A stretch of 64,000 nucleotides of DNA from Bacteroidia bacterium (GTDB lineage: Bacteria > Bacteroidota > Bacteroidia > B-17B0 > Aurantibacillaceae): positions 124,001 through 188,000 of the forward strand of contig JALHRL010000002.1 of the NCBI GenBank assembly GCA_022841465.1, given 5' to 3'. Made by a program: the position numbers and the translations under genes. The notes below the pieces were generated by a model. It searched no databases and was not told the DNA's origin. It saw only the letters and a list, made by a program, of their open reading frames with translations. Of this stretch, positions 16,830-25,820 are shown piece after piece (the first letter of the stretch is position 1; the number at the start of each line of letters is the position of its first letter).

Positions 16830-19454
16830 TTATTTACCGCCCAATCTAAACCCTAAAGTTTGTTTGTGTTGCGAATCGGTAATTGCCAAATGCTTTACGT
16901 CGTCAAAACTTAATTTTTCCAATTCTTGAGCAGTGCGCGAAGCGGCATCCATACCTGCTAAACGAAGGTTTTGTTTTTTTACTACTTCACCCACCATTTG
17001 CCTAACGCTTCTTGCATTTCCAAAATGTTTATCGCGTTTATCGTATAAAGTAGTTAAATAACTCATCATGTGTTCCCTTGCTTTTTCTTCGGGCTTTAAT
17101 CCTTCTTTTTGTAAAATGTTTAAAGCAATGGTTATTAATTGTTCCGGTGCATAATCTTCAAACAAAAACGTTTTATCAAATCTTGATTTAAATCCGGGAT
17201 TGCTTTCAATAAACTGGTGCATGTTATCAGGGTATCCGGCAACTATTACACCAAACTTCCCTCTAAAATCTTCCATTCTTTTTAAAATTACCTGAACTGC
17301 TTCTTGTCCAAAATCGCTATGTCCGCTTGCGTTTGCCAATGCATAGGCCTCATCAATAAACAAAATACCACCCATTGCTTCTTCTACTTTATCTGCTGTT
17401 TTTTGTGCTGTTTGCCCAACATAACCCGCCACTAATCCTTCTCTATCAACCTCTACACAATGCCCGCGTTCTAACACACCAAGCGCCTTGTAAATTTTTG
17501 CAAGTATACGCGCAACGGTGGTTTTTCCGGTACCGGGGTTTCCGGTAAATACAGTGTGGAGTGAGAATTTATTTACAACATCTTTTCCTGTTTCGTTATA
17601 AAAGCGAATAAGTTTAACCATTTCATTAATATCTTCCTTCACTTTTTCTAAACCAATTAACTCGTTTAATTCAGATAAAGCCATTTGAAGTTCTTTATCA
17701 TGAATGGCTAATTTTAATTTCTTTTTTTGTTCGGCTAAAAATACTGTTCTTAAATCTTCTATAGTAATGGTAGAAAGCTCATCGTTGGTTAAAGCATTTA
17801 AATCAGGCACTTTCATTAAACGCAAACCCATGTTCATTTTAGACTCATCTACTACTGCGTTTACAAAACGGGCGTTGCCAAAACTATCATCGCGTTTACG
17901 ATAGGCTTCTGTTAATTGCTCTTTTAAATATTCTTGCGATTCCGGCGAAAAATTAACCTGTTTGTTGGTTGCCGAATAAATGGCAATTTGATACAATTCT
18001 TCCGGCAAATAATCATCGAAATGAAAATACTGTGTAAAGCGCGATTTTAATCCCGGATTACTTTCTATAAACACTTTCATTTCTTTTGGGTATCCGGCGC
18101 CAATAATGGCAATATCTCCGGGGCCATCACTCATTTCTTTTAATAATGTTTCAATTACTTCTTTTCCAAAATCTTTACTATCGTCGTCATTACGCGCTAA
18201 CGAATAGGCTTCGTCTATAAATAAAATTCCGCCGCGTGCGCTTTCAATTGCTTTTTTTGTTTTGGGTGCTGTTTGTCCAATAAATTCTCCAACCAATGTT
18301 GCCCTATCTACCTCTACAACGTGGCCTTTAGACAATAAACCCATTTTGTTATAAATTTTACCAAGCATTTTTACAACCGTTGTTTTTCCTGTTCCCGGGT
18401 TTCCGGTAAAAATACTATGCAAAGAAATTTTATCGGTGTCTTCAAATCCTTTTTCTCTTCTAACTTTTGTAAAGTTTAAATACGTAATGTTTTCGCGAAT
18501 AGATTTTTTTACGCTTTCTAAACCAATTAAACCATCTAGTTCTTTTAAAAGTTCGTCAAGTGTTTTACTGTCGTTTGGTTCTGTTACGGTTTGTTTAGAA
18601 GCAGAACCGGTATTTCCTACTGCTAACGTTTGTTCAATAGATTTTATTAGTTCCAATTCGCCTTCTTCGTCGGCATCACCACAATTAAAAGTTACTGCAC
18701 CAACCAACACATCGTTAAATACAATTTCTAATGTGTATTTATCATCTACCCAAGTTCCACCTTCTTCTGTACCCCAACCGCGTTCAATATAATAACTAAA
18801 ATCTTGTCGGTTATCGCCCATGTATGCTTGATGTGTAATAGAAGCTTTTGGTTGCCCGGCATCATCAAAATAATTTAAAAAAAACTCGTAATGATAATCT
18901 AGGGGTGTAAGGTTTTTAAACTTTATTTCTGTCCAAATATATCGCGTAGTTTTTTTATTAAAGGTTTTTAAATATTTACGATTGCGTTGTTGCCAACCAT
19001 TCACATCTCCTTCAAATAATTTAATGTGTTCAATAACAAAGTAAGGATTAACATGATTGGTAACTTTTCCTACTTCATTTACAAAAAATGGTTTTTCTCC
19101 AATTAAAACATCGTCCATAAATGCTTGCCATTTGTAGGCCCCTTTTTTCCAATAGGTGCCGGCCTCTGCATTTCCCCAACCGTCTCTATGAAAAAAAATA
19201 TTGTCTTCTTTAGTAACTTTTATATTTTCTTCCAGTTTGCAATGTTCATTTTGCCCTTTTTCGTCAACTGCTTTCAAAGTAAGTTTTCCTTGCCAGTCTT
19301 CTTCATCAAATAATTTATTGTACAATGCTAATTCGCAACGTACATAATCTAATTCTTCTGCATCAAAACTACTGCGATAACGTTTGGCAGCATTGGCCAT
19401 CCACTCATTGCTTGAAAAGGTATTCAAGCTTTTAAATTTAAATCTGCGCTCCAT
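16830..19454 (-). CDS. Tandem CbxX/SpoVK-type AAA ATPase with duplicated N-terminal domain
   Basis: 874 aa, soluble. Residues about 1-260 hold two copies of a beta-rich module: compare GWGNAEAGTYW near 93 with GWGTEEGGTWV near 225, each followed by a strand and a D-V-L-(I/V)-G turn. AAA domain 1 (about 305-560) has Walker A GNPGTGKTTVV and Walker B GGILFIDEAYSLA. AAA domain 2 (about 590-870) has GNPGTGKTTVA and GGILFIDEAYALA. The GLESVKKSI and GLEKVKEDI starts and the SRF arginine-finger regions mark the CbxX/CfqX/EccA family. Relatives remodel or thread protein complexes such as Rubisco (CbbX) or type VII secretion substrates (EccA). No Rubisco or ESX gene is nearby, so the substrate is unknown. 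The duplicated N-terminal domain is a plausible substrate-binding part. Confidence 0.88.
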   Translation of the reverse strand: MERRFKFKSLNTFSSNEWMANAAKRYRSSFDAEELDYVRCELALYNKLFDEEDWQGKLTLKAVDEKGQNEHCKLEENIKVTKEDNIFFHRDGWGNAEAGTYWKKGAYKWQAFMDDVLIGEKPFFVNEVGKVTNHVNPYFVIEHIKLFEGDVNGWQQRNRKYLKTFNKKTTRYIWTEIKFKNLTPLDYHYEFFLNYFDDAGQPKASITHQAYMGDNRQDFSYYIERGWGTEEGGTWVDDKYTLEIVFNDVLVGAVTFNCGDADEEGELELIKSIEQTLAVGNTGSASKQTVTEPNDSKTLDELLKELDGLIGLESVKKSIRENITYLNFTKVRREKGFEDTDKISLHSIFTGNPGTGKTTVVKMLGKIYNKMGLLSKGHVVEVDRATLVGEFIGQTAPKTKKAIESARGGILFIDEAYSLARNDDDSKDFGKEVIETLLKEMSDGPGDIAIIGAGYPKEMKVFIESNPGLKSRFTQYFHFDDYLPEELYQIAIYSATNKQVNFSPESQEYLKEQLTEAYRKRDDSFGNARFVNAVVDESKMNMGLRLMKVPDLNALTNDELSTITIEDLRTVFLAEQKKKLKLAIHDKELQMALSELNELIGLEKVKEDINEMVKLIRFYNETGKDVVNKFSLHTVFTGNPGTGKTTVARILAKIYKALGVLERGHCVEVDREGLVAGYVGQTAQKTADKVEEAMGGILFIDEAYALANASGHSDFGQEAVQVILKRMEDFRGKFGVIVAGYPDNMHQFIESNPGFKSRFDKTFLFEDYAPEQLITIALNILQKEGLKPEEKAREHMMSYLTTLYDKRDKHFGNARSVRQMVGEVVKKQNLRLAGMDAASRTAQELEKLSFDDVKHLAITDSQHKQTLGFRLGGK

Positions 19455-19573
19455 ACTTTAAAAATAATACTAATAACCGAAATGAAGAAAAATTGTGTTT
19501 TTTTAAAAGAAATATTTATTCACTTGTGGTTCATAAAATTATTTAAATTAGCATTCCTTAAAAATTAAATAAT

Positions 19574-20260
19574 ATGAATCAAACCCTATTTATTGATATT
19601 GAAACAGTTCCTTTAACCTATAAATACAACGAATTAAAAGAAGACGATAAATACCACTGGGATAATAAATGGCGATTTAACAAGGAAAACTCGCCGGAAG
19701 ATTTATACTCTAAAGCCGGGATTTACGCCGAATTTGCCAAAGTAATTAGTATAGGTTTAGGTTTTTATAACGAAGGTAAATTTAGAGTAAAATGTATTTC
19801 GGGCGATGATGAAAAAGAAGTATTAGTTGAGTTTGCAGAATTGTTATCGAAACATTTTAATAACACCGAAAAACATTTTTTATGCGCACACAATGGAAAA
19901 GAATTTGATTTTCCGTTTTTATGCAGAAGATTTTTAATTAATAATTTAAAGCTTCCTAAATTATTACAATTGCAAGGCAAAAAGCCCTGGGAATCCAAAC
20001 ATTTGTTAGACACCATGGAGCTTTGGAAATTTGGAGATTTAAAAAATTATACCTCGTTAAACTTATTGGCACATGTTTTAGGTTTGCCTTCTCCTAAAGA
20101 TGAAATGGATGGAAGTTTAGTTAGTAAAGTTTATTACGAAGAAAAAGATTTGCCAAAAATAAACAAGTATTGCATGAAAGATGTTATTACTTTAGCCAGG
20201 GTTTATGGGAGGTTTTCAGGTGAGGTTGATTTAAAAGAAAATGATATTGTGTACTTATGA
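19574..20260 (+). CDS. 3'-5' exonuclease, DEDDy ribonuclease H-like
   Basis: 228 aa. The exonuclease motifs are clear: Exo I LFIDIETVP at about 5-13, Exo II AHNGKEFDFPFLCRR at about 104-118, and Exo III YCMKDVITLARVYGRF near 200 (Tyr four residues before Asp). This is the PolB-exonuclease-like family of stand-alone nucleases that remove 3' nucleotides with two metal ions. No polymerase domain is attached. Its stop overlaps the ATG of the thioesterase gene by 4 nt, implying co-translation, although the functions look unrelated. The physiological substrate is unknown. Confidence 0.88.
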   Translation: MNQTLFIDIETVPLTYKYNELKEDDKYHWDNKWRFNKENSPEDLYSKAGIYAEFAKVISIGLGFYNEGKFRVKCISGDDEKEVLVEFAELLSKHFNNTEKHFLCAHNGKEFDFPFLCRRFLINNLKLPKLLQLQGKKPWESKHLLDTMELWKFGDLKNYTSLNLLAHVLGLPSPKDEMDGSLVSKVYYEEKDLPKINKYCMKDVITLARVYGRFSGEVDLKENDIVYL

Positions 20261-20688
20261 TTTGGTATAAAAATTACAGCCTCAGTGAACTTATTGCTAT
20301 GCAAAAAAATACGCTATCAGAACATTTAGGCATTAATTATATAGAGTTAGGTGATGATACGTTAATTGCCACCATGCCGGTAGATAAAAGAACGCATCAG
20401 CCTTTTGGTATTTGCCATGGTGGAGCTTATGTGGTATTAGGCGAAGAGTTAGGAAGCATGTGCGCCTTTTTAACTGTTAACCCCGAATTGTTTATTGGTG
20501 TGGGCGTAGAAATTAACGCCAATCATGTTAAAGCAGTTAAAAGCGGTTGGGTAAAAGGGGTTTGCAAACCCATACACATTAAAGGGCGTACCCAGGTATG
20601 GGACATAAAAATGTACGACGATGCCGGCGATTTGTGTTCTATTTGCCGATTTACTTGCCAAATTATACCCCGAAAAAATATTGCTTAG
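20257..20688 (+). CDS. PaaI-type hotdog thioesterase
   Basis: 143 aa, the usual length of a single hotdog domain. The segment HQPFGICHGGAYVVLGEELGSM (about residues 48-69) is the family's helix region with the catalytic-site HGG and the acidic residue (E) in the following helix. These enzymes hydrolyse acyl-CoA or aryl-CoA thioesters (PaaI, EntH and 1,4-dihydroxy-2-naphthoyl-CoA thioesterase types). In a menaquinone user with the futalosine pathway (mqnA at 63190-63948) a DHNA-CoA role is unlikely, so a general acyl-CoA scavenging role is more probable. It overlaps the exonuclease gene by 4 nt and precedes gpsA by 26 nt. Confidence 0.88.
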   Translation: MIWYKNYSLSELIAMQKNTLSEHLGINYIELGDDTLIATMPVDKRTHQPFGICHGGAYVVLGEELGSMCAFLTVNPELFIGVGVEINANHVKAVKSGWVKGVCKPIHIKGRTQVWDIKMYDDAGDLCSICRFTCQIIPRKNIA

Positions 20689-20714
20689 AAAATAGCTAAC
20701 TTAGTGCACTTAAA

Positions 20715-21707
20715 ATGAATTTAAAACCTGCAATAATTGGTAACGGAAGCTGGGCAACCGCATTAGCAAAATTAATGTTGAACAATTGTTCAGAATTAAA
20801 TTGGTTTATGCGTAAGCAGGAAGATGTAGATTACATGAAGCAATACGGCACCAATCCGCGCTACATCAGTTCTGTTGAATTTGAAACGGACAAAATTAAT
20901 TTTTACACAGATGTAACTTTGTGCATTAAAAATTCCAATTTCATTATTCTGGCAGTACCCTCTGCTTTTTTATACGACACCTTAGCACCTTTAAGTAAAA
21001 ATGATTTTGAAAATAAAATTGTATTCTCTGCCATTAAAGGAATTGTGCCACAGCATAATTTAATTGTGGGCGAATACATGAATAACGCATTTCAAGTTCC
21101 ACTTTCTAACATAGGTGTAATTACAGGGCCTTGCCATGCAGAGGAAGTTGCTATGGAAAAATTAAGTTATTTAACCATTGCCAGCCAAACACAAAGTTAT
21201 GCTGAAAGCATGAGTAAACTACTTAATTGCCGCTATTTAAAAACAACCACCAGCGATGATATTTATGGTACAGAATACTCGGCTGTATTAAAAAATGTTA
21301 TTGCAGTTGCCGGTGGCATTTGCCACGCTTTAGGTTATGGTGATAATTACTTAGCTGTATTAGTTAGCAATGCCATACAAGAAATAAAAAGGTTTGTTGA
21401 TGCAGTTCACCCAATTGATAGAGATATAAAAGCCTCTGCTTACTTAGGAGATTTATTGGTTACCGCCTATTCGCAATTTAGCAGAAACAGAATGTTTGGC
21501 ACCATGTTAGGGAAAGGCTACAGTGTAAAACAAGCTCAATTAGAAATGAACATGATTGCAGAAGGTTATTATGCCGTTAAATGTATTTACGAAATAAACA
21601 AACAATACAAAGTAGACATGCCCATAACAAATGCGGTTTATAAAATTGTTTACGAAAAAAAGAATCCCAAAAAAGAAATAGAATACTTATCAGATTTATT
21701 ATCTTGA
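20715..21707 (+). CDS. gpsA: NAD(P)H-dependent glycerol-3-phosphate dehydrogenase
   Basis: 330 aa, normal length. It reduces dihydroxyacetone phosphate to sn-glycerol-3-phosphate for phospholipid synthesis in the cytoplasm. The N-terminal nucleotide-binding motif is GNGSWATALAKLM (residues 8-20), the GpsA variant of GxGxxG. ITGPCHAEEVA and SAVLKNVIAVAGGICHALG carry the substrate-site lysine region. The gene is followed after 1 nt by a PAP2-like membrane protein and then an epimerase gene on the same strand. Confidence 0.95.
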   Translation: MNLKPAIIGNGSWATALAKLMLNNCSELNWFMRKQEDVDYMKQYGTNPRYISSVEFETDKINFYTDVTLCIKNSNFIILAVPSAFLYDTLAPLSKNDFENKIVFSAIKGIVPQHNLIVGEYMNNAFQVPLSNIGVITGPCHAEEVAMEKLSYLTIASQTQSYAESMSKLLNCRYLKTTTSDDIYGTEYSAVLKNVIAVAGGICHALGYGDNYLAVLVSNAIQEIKRFVDAVHPIDRDIKASAYLGDLLVTAYSQFSRNRMFGTMLGKGYSVKQAQLEMNMIAEGYYAVKCIYEINKQYKVDMPITNAVYKIVYEKKNPKKEIEYLSDLLS

Positions 21708-21708
21708 T

Positions 21709-22344
21709 TTGAAATTTTTAGCCTTAATCATATCTGTTGTTTTCCATCCTTTATTTATGGCTACCTACGCGTGCCTTTTACTTTTTTTTGGTTTAAAAGA
21801 CAGCATTTTTGAATTAATGACTTCCTTTAACAGCAAAGTGCAAATTACTATTACTGTTTTTACTTTTACTTTTATACTCCCTTCCATTAATATATTTATA
21901 ATGTATCGCTTGAAAAGAATTAAAAGCATTACATTAAGTGAAAGAAGCGAAAGAAGTTTCCCGTACTTTATGACTGCCATTTTTTATTTTGGTTTATACT
22001 ATTTGTTATACGACATAAAGGTTTGGGAGACCATTAAAGTATTTGTTTTTTGCGCAGGCTCAGCTATTTTACTAACCGCTTTAATTAATACAAAATATAA
22101 AATTAGTGCGCACATGGTTGGCGTTGGGGGCATTACCGGTGTTTTAATTTCATTAAGTGTTATTTTAAAAAGCGATTTTATTTATTTAATACTGGCTTCT
22201 ATAATTGTAGCAGGCTTTGTGGGTTGGGCCAGAATAAAATTAAACGAACACAACCAGGGGCAAGTTTACTTGGGTTATGGTTTGGGTTTGTTTTGCCAAT
22301 TGGTTTTATTTATGCTATTAGAAAAATTTGTTTTAAACCTATAA
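21709..22344 (+). CDS. PAP2-like membrane protein
   Basis: 211 aa starting at a TTG, with six or so membrane helices (first at 3-25). The C-terminal half shows remnants of PAP2 phosphatase motifs: KISAHMVGVGG (with the S-x-H of motif 2) and ARIKLNEHNQGQVYLGYGLG (the R-x5-H and following region of motif 3). Motif 1 (KxxxxxxRP) is not evident, though RLKRIKSITLSERSERSFPY is basic. The family includes lipid phosphate phosphatases of the membrane. Lying 1 nt after gpsA and 1 nt before an epimerase gene, it may act on a lipid or isoprenoid phosphate. Activity is uncertain because the motifs are degenerate. Confidence 0.65.
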   Translation: MKFLALIISVVFHPLFMATYACLLLFFGLKDSIFELMTSFNSKVQITITVFTFTFILPSINIFIMYRLKRIKSITLSERSERSFPYFMTAIFYFGLYYLLYDIKVWETIKVFVFCAGSAILLTALINTKYKISAHMVGVGGITGVLISLSVILKSDFIYLILASIIVAGFVGWARIKLNEHNQGQVYLGYGLGLFCQLVLFMLLEKFVLNL

Positions 22345-22345
22345 A

Positions 22346-23359
22346 ATGAATTTAGTTACAGGCGCTACGGGTATTATAGGAAGTCATGTTGTGTACTCTT
22401 TACTTAAAAGAGGTGAAGAAGTTGTTGCCGTAAAACGAAGTACCAGTCATTTAAGGGATATTAAAAACTTGTTTCTTTTATATGAAGGGAATGACGCATT
22501 GTTCCTAAAAATAAAATGGGTAGAGTTAGATTTAGTAGATGTTCAGGTCTTGGAAACTGCGCTTGACAATATAGAAACGGTTTATCATTGCGCCGGCATG
22601 GTTTCTTTTAATGATAAAGATTTTTTTCAATTAAAAGTAAACAACGAGTTGGTAACCGCAAATGTGGTAAACGCTTGTATTTATAAAAATGTAAAAACAT
22701 TGTGTTATGTAAGTTCATTATCGGCTATAAACAATAACGATTACTTAGGAGAGTTAAACGAAAAAGTTTTTTGGAAAACTTCAGGTAACGAAAGTGCTTA
22801 TGGAATTAGTAAATATAATGCAGAAAGAGAAGTTTGGAGAGGAATGGAAGAAGGTTTAAATGCCGTTATTGTAAATCCGGGTGTGGTATTAAGTCCATTT
22901 TTCTGGAACCAAAGCAGCGGCCAATTATTTACGTTTTGTGCAAAAGGAAGCATGTTTTACCCTCCCGGAAAAACAGGTTATATTGCCGCCAAAGACGTAG
23001 CAGAAATAATGGTAAGTTTAGTGGAGAAAAAAATTGTTGGAGAACGTTTTATCTTAATAGAAAAAATGTATCGCTTTCAGGAAATATTTTCATTGGCGCA
23101 AAAATCATTTGGTAAATCTGAGCCCAAAATAAAAGCCAATAAATTTATTTTAAACTTAGCTCGTTGGGCCGATTTAATATTTTCAAAAATTTCAGGTAAA
23201 AATCAGGCCATAACAAAAGCTTCGTTAAATTCGGCTCTTTCAGAAAAAACATATTCTAACCAAAAACTCTTTCAGTTTTTACAATTTAAATACACACCTG
23301 TTGATGCTGAAGTAAAATTTATCTGCGAAGTATACTCAAAAAGCAGAAAACAAACCTGA
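22346..23359 (+). CDS. NAD-dependent epimerase/dehydratase (extended SDR)
   Basis: 337 aa. A Rossmann motif TGATGIIGSHV starts at residue 5, CAGMVSF near 86 follows the typical HxAA position, VSSLSAI near 132 has the catalytic Ser, and YGISKYNAE near 152 supplies the Tyr and Lys. Extended SDRs act on nucleotide sugars, dihydroflavonol-like ketones or steroid-like substrates; the substrate here cannot be told. In many Bacteroidota annotations this type is called an NAD-dependent epimerase. It begins 1 nt after the PAP2-like gene, which suggests translational coupling. Confidence 0.88.
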   Translation: MNLVTGATGIIGSHVVYSLLKRGEEVVAVKRSTSHLRDIKNLFLLYEGNDALFLKIKWVELDLVDVQVLETALDNIETVYHCAGMVSFNDKDFFQLKVNNELVTANVVNACIYKNVKTLCYVSSLSAINNNDYLGELNEKVFWKTSGNESAYGISKYNAEREVWRGMEEGLNAVIVNPGVVLSPFFWNQSSGQLFTFCAKGSMFYPPGKTGYIAAKDVAEIMVSLVEKKIVGERFILIEKMYRFQEIFSLAQKSFGKSEPKIKANKFILNLARWADLIFSKISGKNQAITKASLNSALSEKTYSNQKLFQFLQFKYTPVDAEVKFICEVYSKSRKQT

Positions 23360-23461
23360 AAAAATCTAAATTATTTTAGATAGAATGTTCATTTTATCAA
23401 TAATTTCTTTGTATTTATAAGTTAAATCCATACCTTGGTCTATTATATATAAGTGTGATTT

Positions 23462-24079
23462 ATGCATATTGCAGTAGCAGGTAACATCGGTTCAGGAAAA
23501 ACTACACTAACGTCTTTATTAGCCAAGCATTATAAATGGCATGCCCATTATGAAGATGCAGATGACAACCCGTATTTAAATGATTTTTACGAAGATATGC
23601 AGCGCTGGTCGTTTAATCTTCAGGTATATTTTTTAAATACGCGTTTTAATCAAATACTAGATATTAGAAAAGGAAAACATACGGTTATTCAAGACCGTAC
23701 CATTTATGAAGATGCGTATATTTTTGCGCCCAATCTTCATGCCATGGGATTAATGACAACAAGAGATTACGATAATTATTTTTCGTTGTTTAAATTAATG
23801 GAGGGTTTAGTTAAGGCTCCTGATTTAATTATTTACTTGAGAGCTTCGGTACCAACTTTAGTAAAACAAATTCAAAAAAGAGGTCGCGAATACGAAAATA
23901 GCATTCGTTTAGATTATTTAAAAAGACTAAACGAACGTTACGAAGCATGGGCTACCTCCTACGAGGGCGGAAAACTTCTTATTGTAGATGTGGACGATAT
24001 TAATTTCAGCGAAAACAAAGAAGATTTAGGAAAAGTAATTAGGTTAATTGACAGTAAACAAAACGGTTTATTTAAGTAA
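23462..24079 (+). CDS. Deoxynucleoside kinase
   Basis: 205 aa. The P-loop GNIGSGKTTLTS is at residues 7-18. EDADDNPYLNDFYEDMQRWSF follows, with the Glu and the Trp/Phe substrate-pocket residues. VIQDRTIYEDAYIF (about 77-90) is the ERS/DRS catalytic motif, and KRGREYENSIRLDYL is the lid. Such enzymes phosphorylate deoxyadenosine, deoxyguanosine or deoxycytidine for dNTP salvage in the cytoplasm. Specificity is not deducible by eye. The next gene starts 3 nt after the stop. Confidence 0.92.
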   Translation: MHIAVAGNIGSGKTTLTSLLAKHYKWHAHYEDADDNPYLNDFYEDMQRWSFNLQVYFLNTRFNQILDIRKGKHTVIQDRTIYEDAYIFAPNLHAMGLMTTRDYDNYFSLFKLMEGLVKAPDLIIYLRASVPTLVKQIQKRGREYENSIRLDYLKRLNERYEAWATSYEGGKLLIVDVDDINFSENKEDLGKVIRLIDSKQNGLFK

Positions 24080-24082
24080 ACA

Positions 24083-24658
24083 TTGAGCGCTATTGTAAAT
24101 AAAGAAGCTGAATTTTTTGATCTTCATTTTACAGATTCTGTAAAAGAAATTAATGCGTCGGGCAGTTTAATTATTGCTTATGATGGCGTGTTAAATACCG
24201 AAACCATTAGTAAGCTGGAAACAGAAATTGAATCTAAAATTATTGAATTAAGTGTACCTAAGGCTGCGCTTAAGAAAATATTTTTTATTTGCGTAGAATC
24301 TTTACAAAACATGCTCATTCATGGGCATAGAGATTTAAACGGTTCACAACACAATTATTTTTTAGTTTATAAAAAGGGTACACAAATTATTATTGCAACG
24401 GCCAATTTAATAAGCAACAGTGCTATTGAAAAAGTAAACGGCGATTTAAACACAATTAATACATTTGCCGATCCGGCTGATTTAAAAGCTTATTACATCA
24501 ATCATTTAGAAAAAAATGAATTAAGCGAAAAAGGCGGTGCAGGCTTAGGATTTATTACCATTGCTATGAAAAGTGGGAATAAACTAAATTATAAGTTCGA
24601 TAAAATAAGCGATTTACATTCATTATTTAAAATTGAAGCAGCTGTAAACATTGAATAA
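24083..24658 (+). CDS. SiaB-like protein kinase (DUF6272 type)
   Basis: 191 aa from a TTG at 24083; no other in-frame start is close. The residues IFFICVESLQNMLIHGH (about 76-92) are an N-box of a GHKL-type ATPase, and SEKGGAGLGFITIAMKSG (about 151-168) is the glycine-rich ATP lid. This matches SiaB of the Pseudomonas SiaABCD system, a kinase that phosphorylates the partner-switch protein SiaC, opposed by the SpoIIE phosphatase SiaA. No siaC-like gene is adjacent, but three SpoIIE phosphatases lie in the same window. It sits between a deoxynucleoside kinase gene (3 nt) and a glycosyltransferase gene (8-nt overlap). Confidence 0.8.
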   Translation: MSAIVNKEAEFFDLHFTDSVKEINASGSLIIAYDGVLNTETISKLETEIESKIIELSVPKAALKKIFFICVESLQNMLIHGHRDLNGSQHNYFLVYKKGTQIIIATANLISNSAIEKVNGDLNTINTFADPADLKAYYINHLEKNELSEKGGAGLGFITIAMKSGNKLNYKFDKISDLHSLFKIEAAVNIE

Positions 24659-25820
24659 CACCACCCCAACTTCATCAGCGGTTCTCTTTTTATCTTCATG
24701 GTACCCTATTCAACAAAATCCTGTGCACGGAATTTTTATTCAAAGACATGCACAAGCACTTTCAAAATTTACTCCGGTTGTTTCAATTTACGCATGTTCA
24801 GTAAACAACTTACAAAAAGAAGAAATTGAAATTTCAGGAAACGAACGGTTTACAGAAATAAAATTACTTTATCCTAAAACAAAAATAAATATTCCAATAC
24901 TTAAACAAGTAGTACAATTTATTAATTACAAAAACGCTTATAAAAAACTACTTGCGGTTTTAATTGAAAAAAAAATAAAAATAAAAGCAATTCAGGTAAA
25001 TGTTGTTTTTCCTGTTGGTATAGCCCTGCCCTTATTTACCAATTATTATAAAGTAAAATATACTATAGCAGAGCATTGGAGCGGCTATTTACCTGAAGAT
25101 GGCGCATATAATTCAGGATTAATAAAACATTTTACACGAAAGTGCTTTAAACATGTATCTAAAATCTGGTACGTTTCCGATAAATTAAAACAAGCCTTAA
25201 TTCTGCATCGTCTTAATGGAAATTTTGAGCAGTTGTATAATGTAGTTAATACCTCCGTTTTTAAATTACTACCCGTTTCTAAATTCACAAAAATAACTTT
25301 TATACATGTATCATCGTTGGTTGAAAGAGAAAAAAATTTACACGGAACTTTTCTGGCATTAAAACTATTACAACAAAAACATTTTGAATTTGATGTTCTA
25401 ATTGTTGGTGGTAATACCGAAAATACGGAGGCATTAAAGCAATTTCAAAACAGCATTGGCTTAAATAATATTACCTACAAAGGTGTGCAAAATGCAAATA
25501 CAATAAGTGAATTAATGAATCAATCGCACGCGCTTTTACTTTTTAGTCATTATGAAGGAATGCCGGTAGTAGCTTTAGAGGCCTTGGCATGCGGAATTCC
25601 TGTATTCGCAACAAGTGTTGGAGCTTTGCCAGAAATTATTCAAGACGATTTTGGTAAATTAGTTTCAATAAATAATGAAAAAGAAATTGCACATTTATTA
25701 GAAAACTTTCTTCTAAATAAATTTTCGTTTAACGAAGATAAAATGCAAAGTTTTATTCAAAAAAATGCTTCTGTTGATGCTGTTGGAAATAAAATGTTTG
25801 AGTTTTATAAAGCCTGTTGA
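24651..25820 (+). CDS. Glycosyltransferase family 4 (GT-B)
   Basis: 389 aa, TTG start overlapping the SiaB-like gene by 8 nt. The C-terminal half has the GT4 core: FIHVSSLVEREKNLHG, IVGGN, YKGVQNANTISELMNQSHAL, then SHYEGMPVVALEALACGIPV with the EX7E motif and ATSVGALPEII. The N-terminal half has HGIFIQRHAQAL, the usual acceptor-side loop. Retaining GT-B enzymes of this kind build surface polysaccharide or glycolipids from NDP-sugars. The last 16 nt overlap the convergent rsmA gene. Sugar specificity unknown. Confidence 0.88.
   Translation: MNNTTPTSSAVLFLSSWYPIQQNPVHGIFIQRHAQALSKFTPVVSIYACSVNNLQKEEIEISGNERFTEIKLLYPKTKINIPILKQVVQFINYKNAYKKLLAVLIEKKIKIKAIQVNVVFPVGIALPLFTNYYKVKYTIAEHWSGYLPEDGAYNSGLIKHFTRKCFKHVSKIWYVSDKLKQALILHRLNGNFEQLYNVVNTSVFKLLPVSKFTKITFIHVSSLVEREKNLHGTFLALKLLQQKHFEFDVLIVGGNTENTEALKQFQNSIGLNNITYKGVQNANTISELMNQSHALLLFSHYEGMPVVALEALACGIPVFATSVGALPEIIQDDFGKLVSINNEKEIAHLLENFLLNKFSFNEDKMQSFIQKNASVDAVGNKMFEFYKAC

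Noticed and set aside
23364-23381. Inverted repeat ATCTAAA-TTAT-TTTAGAT after the epimerase gene
   Set aside because: All-AT-rich 7-bp stem and no T-run behind it; too weak to call a terminator.
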